A stretch of 64,000 nucleotides of DNA from an uncultured Rikenellaceae bacterium (lineage in GTDB: Bacteria > Bacteroidota > Bacteroidia > Bacteroidales > Rikenellaceae): the NCBI GenBank assembly GCA_944415565.1, contig CALYBQ010000006.1, positions 1-64,000 on the forward strand, in the 5' to 3' direction. This document shows, one piece after another, positions 49,086 through 58,743 of this stretch (its first letter is position 1; each line of letters starts with the position of its first letter). The translations under genes were made by a program, and so were the position numbers. The notes below the pieces were generated by a model. The model was not told the origin of the DNA. It did no database searches and saw nothing but the letters and a program-made list of their open reading frames with translations.

Positions 49086-50510
49086 CTATCGTTTTTTATC
49101 TTTACCCATGTTTTTTAACAAGTGCGGCAGTGCATCCATTTCGGTGGCTTGCCCTTGGTCGCCTTGTTGTTGCATCCATGTGGCCAGTGCTGCTCTGAGT
49201 TCTGCTTTTTTCTCTTGAAAGGCTGGATCGTCGGCGAGGTTGTTCATCTCCCATGGGTCGTTGAGCATATCGTATAGCTCTTCTGTGGGCCGATACTGGT
49301 ACTTTTCGACACGCCTTCTTGCGAATTCATTCCCGGCTTCGGCTTCCCTGATCCATGACCTCCAGAAACCGCCGTTATCCTCGGTCTGTGTCGTAACTGT
49401 ATTTTTGAAGGCAACTTCCGGTGTAAAGTTGATTATGTAGTCATATCTGCCGTCTTTGACGGAGCGGATGCCGTAATATTGTGGGCCCTGTATGATGCCC
49501 CGCGAGGTTTGGATGCCGAACGAGTATCTCTTGTGCGTTGTTTGTTCGCCGGAAAGTACCTTTTTGAAACTTTTGCCATCTGTTTGCAAAGGCACGATGG
49601 AGAGTCCCGCAATGTCTATCAGTGTGGGTACTATGTCTACATACTCCACGAGGGCGTCGCTCTGGCTGCCCTCTTTGGCAACTCCGGGCCATCGTATGAG
49701 CATGGCACTTTGGAGTCCGTTCTTGTAGCAGGTCCATTTTGCGAATGGGAACGAATTGCCTTGTTCCGAAAGCAGGACGAAGACGGTGTTGTCGGCTACC
49801 CGTTTGTCTTCCAGTATGCAGAGGATACGCCCAACCTGCTTGTCGAAAAAGTTGATTTCGGCATAGTAGTTCACAAGATCTCTTCGTGTCTCCGGCGTGT
49901 CGACATATCCTTGAGGAACCGTTATCTCGTTGGGGTCCCATTGCGAGGTGTCGCCAACGGTCCATGGCGAGTGCGGTTCGTTCGACGCTACGACGAGGAA
50001 AAACGGCGAGTTGCCGGTACTGTCTATGAATTTTTCTAATCGGTCGTAGTTGAGGTGTTCTTCCGATTTGCGTCCGTCGCTGTAACTTCCAAGGTATTCG
50101 TATGCGAATACCGATGCCGGTGCTACGTGTTGCTTGCCTAGTAGGGCAGTCCGATATCCTTCTGGTGCGAAATATTGTACAAATGACTTGACGTTATCGT
50201 AGACGTACGTGTGGTTGGGGTAGGCTCCGCTTTTTACCGGGTATATACCCGTATAGAGCGCATGGCGTGTAGGCGAACTCATCGGTGCTTGTTGGAAGCA
50301 TCGGTTGAACTTCATGCTGTGTTCCGCGAGTTCATCTATATTCGGCGTGATGGCATCCTTATTCCCGTAGCATCCCCAGTCATAATAGGAGCAGTCGTCC
50401 GCGATCATGATGACGAAATTCGGCCTTAAATCCTTGCCTTGGGCAGCTGCCGATAGTGGTATTATTGCAGAGACAGCCCCGCCTATAGCTGTCAGATGGG
50501 AGCTTTTCAT
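49086..50510 (-). CDS. Serine-type sulfatase
   Basis: 474 residues from MKSSHLTAIGGAV, with a signal peptide (about 1-24). The metal-binding start NFVIMIADDCSYYDWGCYGN and the maturation motif S78-S-P-T-R82 in MSSPTRHALYTG follow the S-x-P-x-R rule. Ser78 must be oxidised to formylglycine by an anSME such as the product of 21832-23100. Later motifs are SNEPHSPW and FVLLSEQGNSFPFAKWT. It belongs to the S1 family; substrate may be a sulfated host glycan, but subfamily cannot be fixed by eye. The C-terminal ELYDMLNDPWEMNNLADDP is typical. Confidence 0.93.
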   Translation of the reverse strand: MKSSHLTAIGGAVSAIIPLSAAAQGKDLRPNFVIMIADDCSYYDWGCYGNKDAITPNIDELAEHSMKFNRCFQQAPMSSPTRHALYTGIYPVKSGAYPNHTYVYDNVKSFVQYFAPEGYRTALLGKQHVAPASVFAYEYLGSYSDGRKSEEHLNYDRLEKFIDSTGNSPFFLVVASNEPHSPWTVGDTSQWDPNEITVPQGYVDTPETRRDLVNYYAEINFFDKQVGRILCILEDKRVADNTVFVLLSEQGNSFPFAKWTCYKNGLQSAMLIRWPGVAKEGSQSDALVEYVDIVPTLIDIAGLSIVPLQTDGKSFKKVLSGEQTTHKRYSFGIQTSRGIIQGPQYYGIRSVKDGRYDYIINFTPEVAFKNTVTTQTEDNGGFWRSWIREAEAGNEFARRRVEKYQYRPTEELYDMLNDPWEMNNLADDPAFQEKKAELRAALATWMQQQGDQGQATEMDALPHLLKNMGKDKKR

Positions 50511-50608
50511 GCTATTGGGTTTATTATCCCTATCAAATGAAAATCTGCCGTGCACTGGTTTATAGGATCAACAGATACACGGCAGATTTAGGACTACATT
50601 CTTCGTCT

Positions 50609-53600
50609 TTACAGGACGTACTCCTGCCAGCTCTTGATTTGGATGTCCTGTTCTTTCATCGAACAGAACGCTTCGATAAATGCGCCGGCGAGACGTGCGT
50701 TCGTAATCAGCGGTATGTTGTGGTCTACAGCGCCGCGGCGGATCTTATATCCGTTTGTGAGCTCGCGGCGTGTGAGGTTCTTCGGAATGTTGATGATGAG
50801 GTCGAATTCGTGGTTCGAGATCATGTCCATGATGTTGCGGTCCTTCTCCTGCTCGTCTGGCCATCCTACGACCTTGGCGTCTACGCCGTTCTCCTTGAGG
50901 AACTTCTTGGTTCCGGCAGTGGCGTAGATTTCGTAGCCGTGTTCCTGAAGCATCTTGCAGCCTTCGAGGAGGTCTACCTTCGACTTGCTGTCGCCCGACG
51001 ATACCATCACGGTCTTCTTCGGGATTGCGTACCCGACAGAGATCATGGACGAGAGCAGTGCTTCGTTGAAGTTGTCGCCGATGCAGCCTACTTCGCCTGT
51101 CGAAGACATATCGACACTGAGTACCGGGTCTGCGTTGTGGAGACGTGAGAACGAGAATTGCGAAGCCTTGACACCTATCCAGTCGATGTCGTATGCCGAG
51201 TTGTCAGGTTTTGTGAACGGAGCGTCGAGCATTATCTTGGTAGCCGTTTCGATGAAGTTGCGTTTGAGTACTTTCGATACGAACGGGAAACTGCGGCTTG
51301 CGCGCAGGTTACATTCTATAACCTTCACTTCGTTATTCTTGGCGAGGTACTGGATGTTGAACGGTCCGCTGATGTTCAACTCCTTGGCTATTTTGCGGCT
51401 GATATGCTTGATGGCGCGTGCCGTAGCGTTGTATATCTTTTGTGCAGGGAATACCAGCGTCGCATCGCCAGAGTGTACGCCTGCGAATTCGATGTGTTCC
51501 GAGATGGCGTACTCTATCACCTCGCCGTTCTGGGCCACAGCATCGAACTCTATCTCCTTGGCGTTCTGCAAGAACTGTGAAACCACAACCGGGAACTCTT
51601 TCGAAACCTTGGCTGCGAGTTTCAGGAAGTTGTCGAGGTCCTCCTGCGTGTAGCACACGTTCATGGCCGCACCCGAAAGTACGTAAGACGGACGAACGAG
51701 TACCGGGAATCCTACCTTGCCTACGAATTCGTGGATGTCCTCCAATGTCGAGAGCTCCCTCCATGCCGGCTGGTCGATACCGAGCTGGTCGAGCATGCTG
51801 GAGAACTTGTGGCGGTTCTCGGCGCGGTCTATCGAGAGAGGCGATGTTCCGAGGATCGGCACGCTCTGGCGGTGCAGGCGCATGGCGAGGTTGTTCGGAA
51901 TCTGTCCGCCGGTCGAGACGATCACGCCCTTGGGCTGTTCGAGGTCGAGCACGTCGAGTACGCGTTCGAACGAAAGCTCGTCGAAATAGAGCCTGTCGCA
52001 CATGTCGTAGTCGGTCGAAACGGTCTCGGGGTTGTAGTTAATCATTATCGACTTGTAGCCGAGTTTGCGAGCTGTCTGCACGGCGTTGACCGAACACCAG
52101 TCGAACTCTACCGAGCTACCGATGCGGTATGCTCCCGAACCCAGAACGACCACCGATTTCTCGTTCTTGTGGTAGGGAACGGCGTTATCCGAGCCGTCGT
52201 ATGTCATGTAGAGGTAGTTCGTGAGGTCGGGATCGGCCGAAGCTATCGTGTTGATGCGTTTCACAGACGGCAGGATGCCTGCTTTCTTACGCTGCGAGCG
52301 CACGCGGAGCGATTCCTTTTCGAGGTTGCCTTCCGGATTTTCCACAAAGCGAGCGATCTGGAAGTCGGAGAAGCCGAGCCTTTTGGCTTCGCGCAATACG
52401 TCGGCCGGAATCTCCTCTATCGTTTTGTACTTGCCGAGTTCCAGCGAGTAGTCGTATATGTTCTTCAGCTTGCCGAGGAACCACGGGTCTATCTTCGTGA
52501 GCTCGTTTATTTTCTCTATCGAGTAGCCCAGTTCGAACGCTTTGGCTATTGCGAATATGCGGAGGTCGGTCGGGTTCGAGAGTTCTTCCTCGATGTCTCC
52601 GAATTCGAGGTCTTCGTTGCCCACGAATCCGTGCATGCCCTGTCCGATCATACGGAGGCCCTTCTGTATGATCTCTTCGAACGATTTACCTATCGACATT
52701 ATCTCGCCCACCGATTTCATGCTCGAACCGATGAGGCGCGATACTCCTGCGAATTTTGTGAGGTCCCAACGCGGGATCTTAACTATCATGTAGTCTACCG
52801 ACGGTGCGACGTATGCCGAGTTAGGCGTTCCCATTTCGCCGATCTGGTCGAGCGAATAACCCAGCGCGAGTTTGGCTGCCACGAACGCCAGCGGATAACC
52901 GCTCGCTTTCGATGCCAGCGCCGACGAACGGCTCAGGCGTGCGTTGATCTCGATGATGCGGTAGTCGTTTGTTTCGGCGTTGAACGCGTATTGTATGTTA
53001 CATTCGCCGACGATACCTATATGGCGTACCACTTTCTTTGCGACGTCTTCGAGCAAGCCTATCTGGTCGCGCCTGAGCGTGCATATCGGCGCTACTACGA
53101 TACTTTCGCCCGTGTGGATGCCGAGCGGATCGACATTCTCCATCGGGACTACCGTGAAACAGTGGTCGTTCTTGTCGCGTATGACTTCGAATTCTATCTC
53201 TTTCCAACCTTTGAGCGACTCTTCGACGAGTATCTGTTTCGAATATGCGAACGCGCTTTCACAGAGTGTCTTGAACTCTTCGAGGTTAGCGCTGATACCG
53301 CTGCCGAGTCCTCCGAGTGCGTATGCCGAGCGCACCATCACGGGGAAGCCTATCTTGTTGGCTGCCGCTATGGCGTCTTCCATTGACTCCACGGCTTGGC
53401 TGACGGGCGATTTAGCTTCTATCTCGTTGAGCTTCTTGACGAACAGGTCGCGGTCTTCCGTTGCCATGATGGCCTCTACTGAAGTTCCGAGAACCTCCAC
53501 GCCGTATTTCTTCAGGGTTCCGTCGAGGTACATCGCCGTACCGCAGTTGAGCGCGGTCTGTCCTCCGAAAGCCAGCAGTATACCATCCGGCCGTTCCTTC

Positions 53601-53836
53601 TTGATGATCTCCTCTACGAAGTAGGGTGTGAGAGGGAGGAAGTAGACCTTGTCGGCGATGCCGTCCGAGGTTTGGATAGTTGCGATGTTAGGGTTTATCA
53701 ACACGGTCGAGATGCCTTCTTCTTTCAGTGCTTTGAGGGCCTGCGATCCTGAATAGTCGAATTCTCCCGCCTGTCCGATCTTGAGTGCTCCCGAACCGAG
53801 TACGATTGCTTTCTTAATTCGTTTGTCTGCTGACAT
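50609..53836 (-). CDS. carB: Carbamoyl-phosphate synthase large chain
   Basis: 1075 residues, full length. Two homologous ATP-grasp halves: the first has LGSGALKIGQAGEFDYSGSQ, the second has VVLGSGAYRIGSSVEFDWCS. A C-terminal MGS-like allosteric domain follows (about 935-1075: VMVSSGDSKSKVDLLEGCKM). It makes carbamoyl phosphate for pyrimidine and arginine synthesis with a small subunit CarA that is not in the window. A -7 box lies 41 bases upstream. Confidence 0.97.
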   Translation of the reverse strand: MSADKRIKKAIVLGSGALKIGQAGEFDYSGSQALKALKEEGISTVLINPNIATIQTSDGIADKVYFLPLTPYFVEEIIKKERPDGILLAFGGQTALNCGTAMYLDGTLKKYGVEVLGTSVEAIMATEDRDLFVKKLNEIEAKSPVSQAVESMEDAIAAANKIGFPVMVRSAYALGGLGSGISANLEEFKTLCESAFAYSKQILVEESLKGWKEIEFEVIRDKNDHCFTVVPMENVDPLGIHTGESIVVAPICTLRRDQIGLLEDVAKKVVRHIGIVGECNIQYAFNAETNDYRIIEINARLSRSSALASKASGYPLAFVAAKLALGYSLDQIGEMGTPNSAYVAPSVDYMIVKIPRWDLTKFAGVSRLIGSSMKSVGEIMSIGKSFEEIIQKGLRMIGQGMHGFVGNEDLEFGDIEEELSNPTDLRIFAIAKAFELGYSIEKINELTKIDPWFLGKLKNIYDYSLELGKYKTIEEIPADVLREAKRLGFSDFQIARFVENPEGNLEKESLRVRSQRKKAGILPSVKRINTIASADPDLTNYLYMTYDGSDNAVPYHKNEKSVVVLGSGAYRIGSSVEFDWCSVNAVQTARKLGYKSIMINYNPETVSTDYDMCDRLYFDELSFERVLDVLDLEQPKGVIVSTGGQIPNNLAMRLHRQSVPILGTSPLSIDRAENRHKFSSMLDQLGIDQPAWRELSTLEDIHEFVGKVGFPVLVRPSYVLSGAAMNVCYTQEDLDNFLKLAAKVSKEFPVVVSQFLQNAKEIEFDAVAQNGEVIEYAISEHIEFAGVHSGDATLVFPAQKIYNATARAIKHISRKIAKELNISGPFNIQYLAKNNEVKVIECNLRASRSFPFVSKVLKRNFIETATKIMLDAPFTKPDNSAYDIDWIGVKASQFSFSRLHNADPVLSVDMSSTGEVGCIGDNFNEALLSSMISVGYAIPKKTVMVSSGDSKSKVDLLEGCKMLQEHGYEIYATAGTKKFLKENGVDAKVVGWPDEQEKDRNIMDMISNHEFDLIINIPKNLTRRELTNGYKIRRGAVDHNIPLITNARLAGAFIEAFCSMKEQDIQIKSWQEYVL

Positions 53837-53877
53837 GTGATTCCTATGTTAAGTTGGAGAGTTAGAAAATATCCGTC

Positions 53878-53885
53878 AAATATAC
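53878..53885 (-). promoter_or_regulatory. -7 box TATATTTG of carB
   Basis: Minus strand reads TATATTTG, 41 bases before the carB ATG. Confidence 0.55.
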
Positions 53886-54014
53886 GATGTTTTTCATTAT
53901 TTATACGACAAAATATTCGGAATTTCCCGATATGTGGGTAAATGTGCCTATCTTGTTCCCCGCCGCAGTGCGGAGCAGGCGGAATTGGCAAGCGAATTGC
54001 AGTGAGGTCGATAT

Positions 54015-55022
54015 ATGAGCAAGATGGTGAAATATTGTTTTCTGATGTTTGCGGTGTCGGTATGTGTGGCGGCAGCACAGCCTGATACTGGGGTCGTGCG
54101 CCGGACCTACGACTTGTGGGAGAGGGTGCTGGATGTGCCCGAAGAGGTCGTGCTGTACAAGGCCGACGACATTCGTTTCGAGAAGGCTCTCTCATACGAT
54201 AAATATACGCTTGAGGACGTGTATCCGTACAAGGATACCGTGCGCCGTTTCCAATGGAACAAGATACGCAATCTGTTGGTCCTCATAGAGAACGCACAAC
54301 TGCATGACGGGGATTTCGCTGTGGTGCAGAACCGCAAGAATGCCAACGGCGAGGCGGCGCTCGTGGAGGGTGCGACAAGGAACGCCTATAAGAACTTGCA
54401 GGACGAGTATGGAGTGGAGCGTTACCAGTCCGCACCGTTGTATGCTCCGGGCGATACGATGACGCCCGTGAGATATGCCACAGACGGGAGCTGGCTGCGG
54501 ATCGACGGCCGTGAGGGCTCTTTCCTGAGGGTGAGGCACGTATATTACGAAAGCGAGTGGTTGGTCCCGCCGCAGTTCGTCAAGAATATAGGCCGTCCGC
54601 GTTTCGACCGTGTGGCGTGCGTAGATGTGACGAACCAGAACATAGCGACCGTCGAACGTTCCGATTCCGCATGGCTCGTGCGGAGCATGAATCCGGCCAC
54701 TACCGGAGTGCACAACCCTCCGTATGCACATGAGACGCCGTTAGGGCTGTTCGTGGTGCAGGAGAAGAAGCGCAAGATGTATTATCTGGTAGACGGAACC
54801 TCGAAGATAGCGGGATACGCACCGTGGGCGAGTCGTTTCAGCAACGGGGGTTATATTCACGGTGTGCCGACGAACAGCCCCACCGGCAGCATAATCGAGT
54901 ACGGTTGGACGCTCGGGACGACGCCGCGTTCGCATATGTGCGTGCGTAATGCCTCCTCGCACGCTCAATTCGTATACGACTGGGCTGCCGTGTTCGAATC
55001 GTTGGTGATGGTCATTGAGTAG
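54015..55022 (+). CDS. L,D-transpeptidase (YkuD type)
   Basis: 335 residues with a signal peptide (about 1-21). The C-terminal catalytic YkuD domain (about 210-325) has GGYIHGVPTN and the active-site Cys in SHMCVRN, a variant of the usual SHGCxR. These enzymes form 3-3 peptidoglycan cross-links or attach proteins to murein. The N-terminal ~190 residues are not recognised. A second L,D-transpeptidase of a different family follows on the same strand. Confidence 0.85.
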   Translation: MSKMVKYCFLMFAVSVCVAAAQPDTGVVRRTYDLWERVLDVPEEVVLYKADDIRFEKALSYDKYTLEDVYPYKDTVRRFQWNKIRNLLVLIENAQLHDGDFAVVQNRKNANGEAALVEGATRNAYKNLQDEYGVERYQSAPLYAPGDTMTPVRYATDGSWLRIDGREGSFLRVRHVYYESEWLVPPQFVKNIGRPRFDRVACVDVTNQNIATVERSDSAWLVRSMNPATTGVHNPPYAHETPLGLFVVQEKKRKMYYLVDGTSKIAGYAPWASRFSNGGYIHGVPTNSPTGSIIEYGWTLGTTPRSHMCVRNASSHAQFVYDWAAVFESLVMVIE

Positions 55023-55118
55023 GCCCGCGTGTAGCGCGCCTGCGGGAGGTCGCGTGTGAAATGCCGGAAAAATCTATCGCTCTGGGAGATAAACCGTTAT
55101 TTGTACGGATATAATTCT

Positions 55119-55126
55119 TATCTTTG
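55119..55126 (+). promoter_or_regulatory. -7 box TATCTTTG of the second L,D-transpeptidase
   Basis: Matches TAnnTTTG, 24 bases before the ATG at 55151; indicates that the second enzyme has its own promoter. Confidence 0.55.
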
Positions 55127-55150
55127 CGCTGTTCGCACGTTTTTTTCGTT

Positions 55151-55837
55151 ATGCAGCGTTTTGTCTTTCTTATTCTGCTTTCTGTTTTTCCGCTTAGGTT
55201 GTCTTCGCTGGACTTGGAAAATACGGCCGTTTACATGGTGTCCGAGTGCAAAGAGATGTACGTATCCATGCACTTGGAGAACAAGGTCTCTTTCAAGGCT
55301 TTCGAGCAGGCATACAACGGATGGAAGAAGATAAGCAGTAATAAACGGAATGTGCTTACACTCATAGATTTCACCAAGCCGTCCACGCAGGAACGTCTTT
55401 ATGTTCTCGACATGAAACAGAAGAAGGTGCTGTTCGTCTCGCATGTGGCGCACGGCCGCAACAGCGGAGGGAACTATGCCACCTCTTTTTCGAACGTGAA
55501 CGGGTCGCACCAGAGTTCGCTGGGATTCTACCTCACGGGCTCTACTTATATCGGCAAGAACGGCTATTCGTTGTTGCTGGAGGGGCTTGAAAAGGGTATC
55601 AACGACAAGGCTCGCGAACGGGCGATAGTGATACACGGGGCCGCTTACGCCAATCCCGCCATGATTGGCAGTGCCGGACGGTTGGGGCGCAGTTTCGGTT
55701 GCCCGGCATTGCCCGAAGCCCTGAACAGGCCGATTATAGACGCCATAAAGGGAGGTTCGCTGTTGTTCATATATGCCGACGACAGCAAATACGTGGCGCA
55801 GAGCCAGATTTTGTCACGTCCGATAGCCGCACTTTAA
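55151..55837 (+). CDS. L,D-transpeptidase, YkuD_2 family
   Basis: 228 residues from MQRFVFLILLSVFPLRL, with a signal peptide (about 1-18). Core motifs VAHGRNSGGNYAT and IHGAAYANPAMIGSAGRLGR followed by SFGCPALP place the catalytic Cys in the murein L,D-transpeptidase catalytic domain (PF13645-type). It likely modifies peptidoglycan in the periplasm. Start chosen because the upstream extension overlaps the promoter box. A DUF2461 gene follows after 62 bases with its own box. Confidence 0.88.
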   Translation: MQRFVFLILLSVFPLRLSSLDLENTAVYMVSECKEMYVSMHLENKVSFKAFEQAYNGWKKISSNKRNVLTLIDFTKPSTQERLYVLDMKQKKVLFVSHVAHGRNSGGNYATSFSNVNGSHQSSLGFYLTGSTYIGKNGYSLLLEGLEKGINDKARERAIVIHGAAYANPAMIGSAGRLGRSFGCPALPEALNRPIIDAIKGGSLLFIYADDSKYVAQSQILSRPIAAL

Positions 55838-55887
55838 TTTTTCTACCGGCCGTCTCCGTTTCGCCTTTGTTTTACGACATCTTTTCG

Positions 55888-55895
55888 TAGATTTG
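55888..55895 (+). promoter_or_regulatory. -7 box TAGATTTG of the DUF2461 gene
   Basis: Matches TAnnTTTG and ends 4 bases before the ATG, again implying a leaderless or nearly leaderless transcript. Confidence 0.55.
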
Positions 55896-55899
55896 CCGT

Positions 55900-56592
55900 A
55901 TGGCGAATAGAGATATGGAACAGGTGTTGCAATTCCTGCGCGAGTTGCGTGTTAACAATGACCGCGATTGGTTCGAGGCGAACAAGCCGAGGTATAAAGA
56001 GGTGCAGGCATACGTGAACGATTTTGCCGCGCAGCTCATCAACGGGATAGCGTCGTTCGACCCGTCTGTGCGCGGTCTGGAGGTGCGGGACGTTACCTAC
56101 CGCATTTATCGCGATACGCGCTTTACCAACGACAAGCGGCCGTATAAGAACCATATAGGGATATACGTGTGCCCGGGTGGTAAGAAGTCGTGTAATGCCG
56201 GTTACTATTTCCATATCGAACCCGACGGTGCGGATTATATGGGCGGGAACGTACTTGTTTCGGGCCTTTATATGCCGGAATCGGCGGTGTTGAAGAGCAT
56301 CAGAGAGGAGATAGCCGATAACGGAGCGGAGTTCCTCGCTACGGTGAAGAAGGCCAAGGGATTCAATCTCGGGACGGCTAACAAGCTGAAGCGAATCCCC
56401 GTAGGATATAAGGCAGGCCATGAGATGGAAGAGTACCTTAAATTGAAAGACGTCTACCTCGAAAAATTCGTCGGAGAGGGGTATCTGCTCGATCCCGATT
56501 TGTTGGAAAACGTCGTTGCCGATTTCAAATCGACCTATGCGTTCTCGGCGCTGCTCAACAAGTGTGTGGAGTATGCCCGCGAGGAGATGTAG
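55900..56592 (+). CDS. DUF2461 family protein
   Basis: 230 residues. Family signature VNNDRDWFEANKPRYKEVQA at the N-terminus, then YRIYRDTRFTNDKRPYKNHI and GYYFHIEPDG. Function unknown; it is a soluble cytoplasmic protein widespread in bacteria. It is preceded by a -7 box almost touching the start codon. Confidence 0.9.
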   Translation: MANRDMEQVLQFLRELRVNNDRDWFEANKPRYKEVQAYVNDFAAQLINGIASFDPSVRGLEVRDVTYRIYRDTRFTNDKRPYKNHIGIYVCPGGKKSCNAGYYFHIEPDGADYMGGNVLVSGLYMPESAVLKSIREEIADNGAEFLATVKKAKGFNLGTANKLKRIPVGYKAGHEMEEYLKLKDVYLEKFVGEGYLLDPDLLENVVADFKSTYAFSALLNKCVEYAREEM

Positions 56593-57060
56593 CGGCTTTC
56601 AGATGGAATAGTGGGTATACAGGTGTGTCCGTGAGGGATAAGTTGAGCTGACGGGTGGTTTCCTGTCGGCTGCCGCTTGTTCGTTCCATAGCCTTTCTAA
56701 TGTCCTTCAGAATCTTGGCGTGCGTATGCGCCGTATCCTTTAAAATGCAGCAAGGTGCTGTGTCGTACTTGATTGCTGGGCGAGTTGCTCTATGGCTGTG
56801 TTGCCGTGCAGCGCTTTTGTGTGACTCTGTGCGAATCCATGCCATCGGCCTGTTTCGTCCTTGTGCAATTATTTGTACAGTCTCGCCGGGGGCCTTGGTC
56901 TATACCGTGCCGTGCAGCTTCTGCTTTACCGATTCCGAGTGGACATAAACGGCCGGCAAGCATGAGTGCCATAGTCGTCCGAGGTGAGGAGATCGCACAT
57001 TCTTTTCGTTTTTATAGGCGTCATGCAGCGTATGGGTGTATGAAATATGCCGAAAAATCA
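56593..57060. other. Intergenic, nothing recognised
   Basis: About 470 bases between DUF2461 and the next promoter. Short frames on both strands have Cys/Arg-rich, non-coding character. No RNA gene seen. Confidence 0.5.
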
Positions 57061-57068
57061 TAACTTTG
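57061..57068 (+). promoter_or_regulatory. -7 box TAACTTTG of the glycerophosphotransferase-like gene
   Basis: Matches TAnnTTTG, 26 bases before the ATG at 57095. Confidence 0.55.
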
Positions 57069-57094
57069 TTTCGATACTTACGTTTTTAGCTAAC

Positions 57095-58144
57095 ATGAAA
57101 AAATACCTTTTTCTCGTTTCTCTTACCTACGGGTTTCCGATAATGCGCCCGTTGCAGAAAGCCATACGTGCACGCGGCGATGAGGCTGCATGGTTTTTCG
57201 ATGAACCCGGCTTGGAGCGTTATCTCGACGATGGCGAGCGGTGGCTGAAAAGCGTGGACGAGGTTATGGAGTACCGTCCGGATGCCGTATTCACGGCTGG
57301 CGACCATATGTACCACTTTTTTCCGGGAACGAAGGTCGAGGTTTTTCACGGTTTCGATATAGATAAGCGTCCGGGACGCTTCCCCAGCGCGCTTACGATA
57401 CGCGGGTGGTTCGACTTGTATTGCGCCAACGACCGCAGCACGCTGGAGCGTCTGACGCCGCTCTCCGAAAAATACGGCAGTTTCAGGGTCGTGCCTACCG
57501 GGTGGCCGAAATTGGATGCTTTCTTCGATGCGGACGGACGCATCCCATCGCCCGACAACAAGCGCCCGCTGGTGCTCTACTCTTCGACGTTCACGTCGTG
57601 GATAACCTCTACGCCGTTCCTGTACGACGAAATATCGCGGCTCGCGAGGGAGAAGGAGTGGGATTGGATAATAACGTTCCATCCGAAGATGGAGCAATCG
57701 ACGGTAGAGCGTTACAAGGCATTGGCGGCGGAGCTTCCGAATGTGACTTTTTACGAGGGTGACGATAATGTGGGCGTACTGAAACAAGCTGACGTGATGC
57801 TTTGCGACAGCTCTTCGATAATTTTCGAATTCCTCTATCTCGATAAGCCGGTCGTGACTTTCCGCAATACCATGCCGGGTGACTACCTCATTGATATAGA
57901 CGATCCGGCGCTGCTCGAATGTTCGCTTTCGACGGCACTGGAACGTCCAGCCGATCTGATGGCGCGTATACGTGCGAAGATGGATTCGATGCACCCGCAG
58001 CGCGACGGCCGGTCTTCGGAAAGGGTGCTGGCCGCCGTAGACGATTTTCAAACGAACTGGCAAGGCAAGCTGCGTAAGAAGCGAGTCGATCTGTTCCGCC
58101 GTTTCAAGGCCCGTAAGAGGTTGGGGTACTTTAAATTGAAGTAG
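57095..58144 (+). CDS. CDP-glycerol glycerophosphotransferase-like protein
   Basis: 349 residues from MKKYLFLVSLTYGFPIMRP. The GT-B-like fold shows VEVFHGFDIDKRPGRF, VPTGWPKLDAFF, VLYSSTFTSWITSTPFLYDE, ITFHPKMEQ, and the diagnostic CDSSSIIFEFLYLDKPVVTF, matching the CDP-glycerol:poly(glycerophosphate) glycerophosphotransferase family. In Gram-negatives such proteins act in glycan or LPS decoration; no teichoic acid is expected. It is monocistronic, with basic C-terminal residues. Confidence 0.85.
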   Translation: MKKYLFLVSLTYGFPIMRPLQKAIRARGDEAAWFFDEPGLERYLDDGERWLKSVDEVMEYRPDAVFTAGDHMYHFFPGTKVEVFHGFDIDKRPGRFPSALTIRGWFDLYCANDRSTLERLTPLSEKYGSFRVVPTGWPKLDAFFDADGRIPSPDNKRPLVLYSSTFTSWITSTPFLYDEISRLAREKEWDWIITFHPKMEQSTVERYKALAAELPNVTFYEGDDNVGVLKQADVMLCDSSSIIFEFLYLDKPVVTFRNTMPGDYLIDIDDPALLECSLSTALERPADLMARIRAKMDSMHPQRDGRSSERVLAAVDDFQTNWQGKLRKKRVDLFRRFKARKRLGYFKLK

Positions 58145-58166
58145 TCTGCATCGCTCAACTAAGCAG

Positions 58167-58700
58167 CTACTTCGAAGCCAAAACAAAACTCAGAATTAGA
58201 ACGGCGAATGGTATTAGACATACCGCTAAACTAATTCGTCCATATTTCACATGCCATTGTTTTGGCTTGCGGTCAAACTCCTTAAAATATTTTAAATATT
58301 TATCATGCCTAAAAATAAAAATGTAGCTTATGAAATACAAAATAACTCCAAAAATAATACTGCGAATATAAGATGCCTTTGCATATTCCGGAGATAAAGT
58401 GTTCGTCAATACCGAAATGATAATATCCAATCCAATTAGGAATATCGTCGGGAAAAAAGTTATATATATTCCTGCAAACATTGAACTCAAGCCATAAGAT
58501 GGATTTTTAAAAACCTTATCGAGACCATCATCGATGACTTTGAGCGTAGCTCCTCTTTTTTCCGAAAACCTTTTAACTGCGGGAATACGGTATATCTGTC
58601 TTATTAACAAATCGAAAGGATCTATTTTAGAGAATCCCATAAACAGTTTACAAAACGCTTTATACAAAAAATAATGGATTATATTCCAAAATCGTTCCAT
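58167..58700 (-). CDS. AT-rich membrane protein, unrecognised
   Basis: 177 residues, clearly lower in GC than its neighbours. Three membrane segments (about 75-97, 112-131, 155-175), an N-terminal amphipathic part, and no recognised motif. Its ATG lies inside a short upstream frame (58679-58747, MIAELLSGKGIENVKIWNDF plus GI) whose own start overlaps the end of the decayed gene next to it. This suggests all are remains of one transferred module, such as an effector/immunity unit, but no family evidence supports that. Confidence 0.55.
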   Translation of the reverse strand: MERFWNIIHYFLYKAFCKLFMGFSKIDPFDLLIRQIYRIPAVKRFSEKRGATLKVIDDGLDKVFKNPSYGLSSMFAGIYITFFPTIFLIGLDIIISVLTNTLSPEYAKASYIRSIIFGVILYFISYIFIFRHDKYLKYFKEFDRKPKQWHVKYGRISLAVCLIPFAVLILSFVLASK

Positions 58701-58743
58701 ATTTTCACATTTTCAATACCTTTTCCAGATAATAATTCTGCAA

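Noticed and set aside
51731-53386. A 551-codon frame on the plus strand opposite carB.
   Set aside because: It mirrors carB codon structure, is full of Val/Arg/Tyr runs and has no motif, while carB is full length and conserved.
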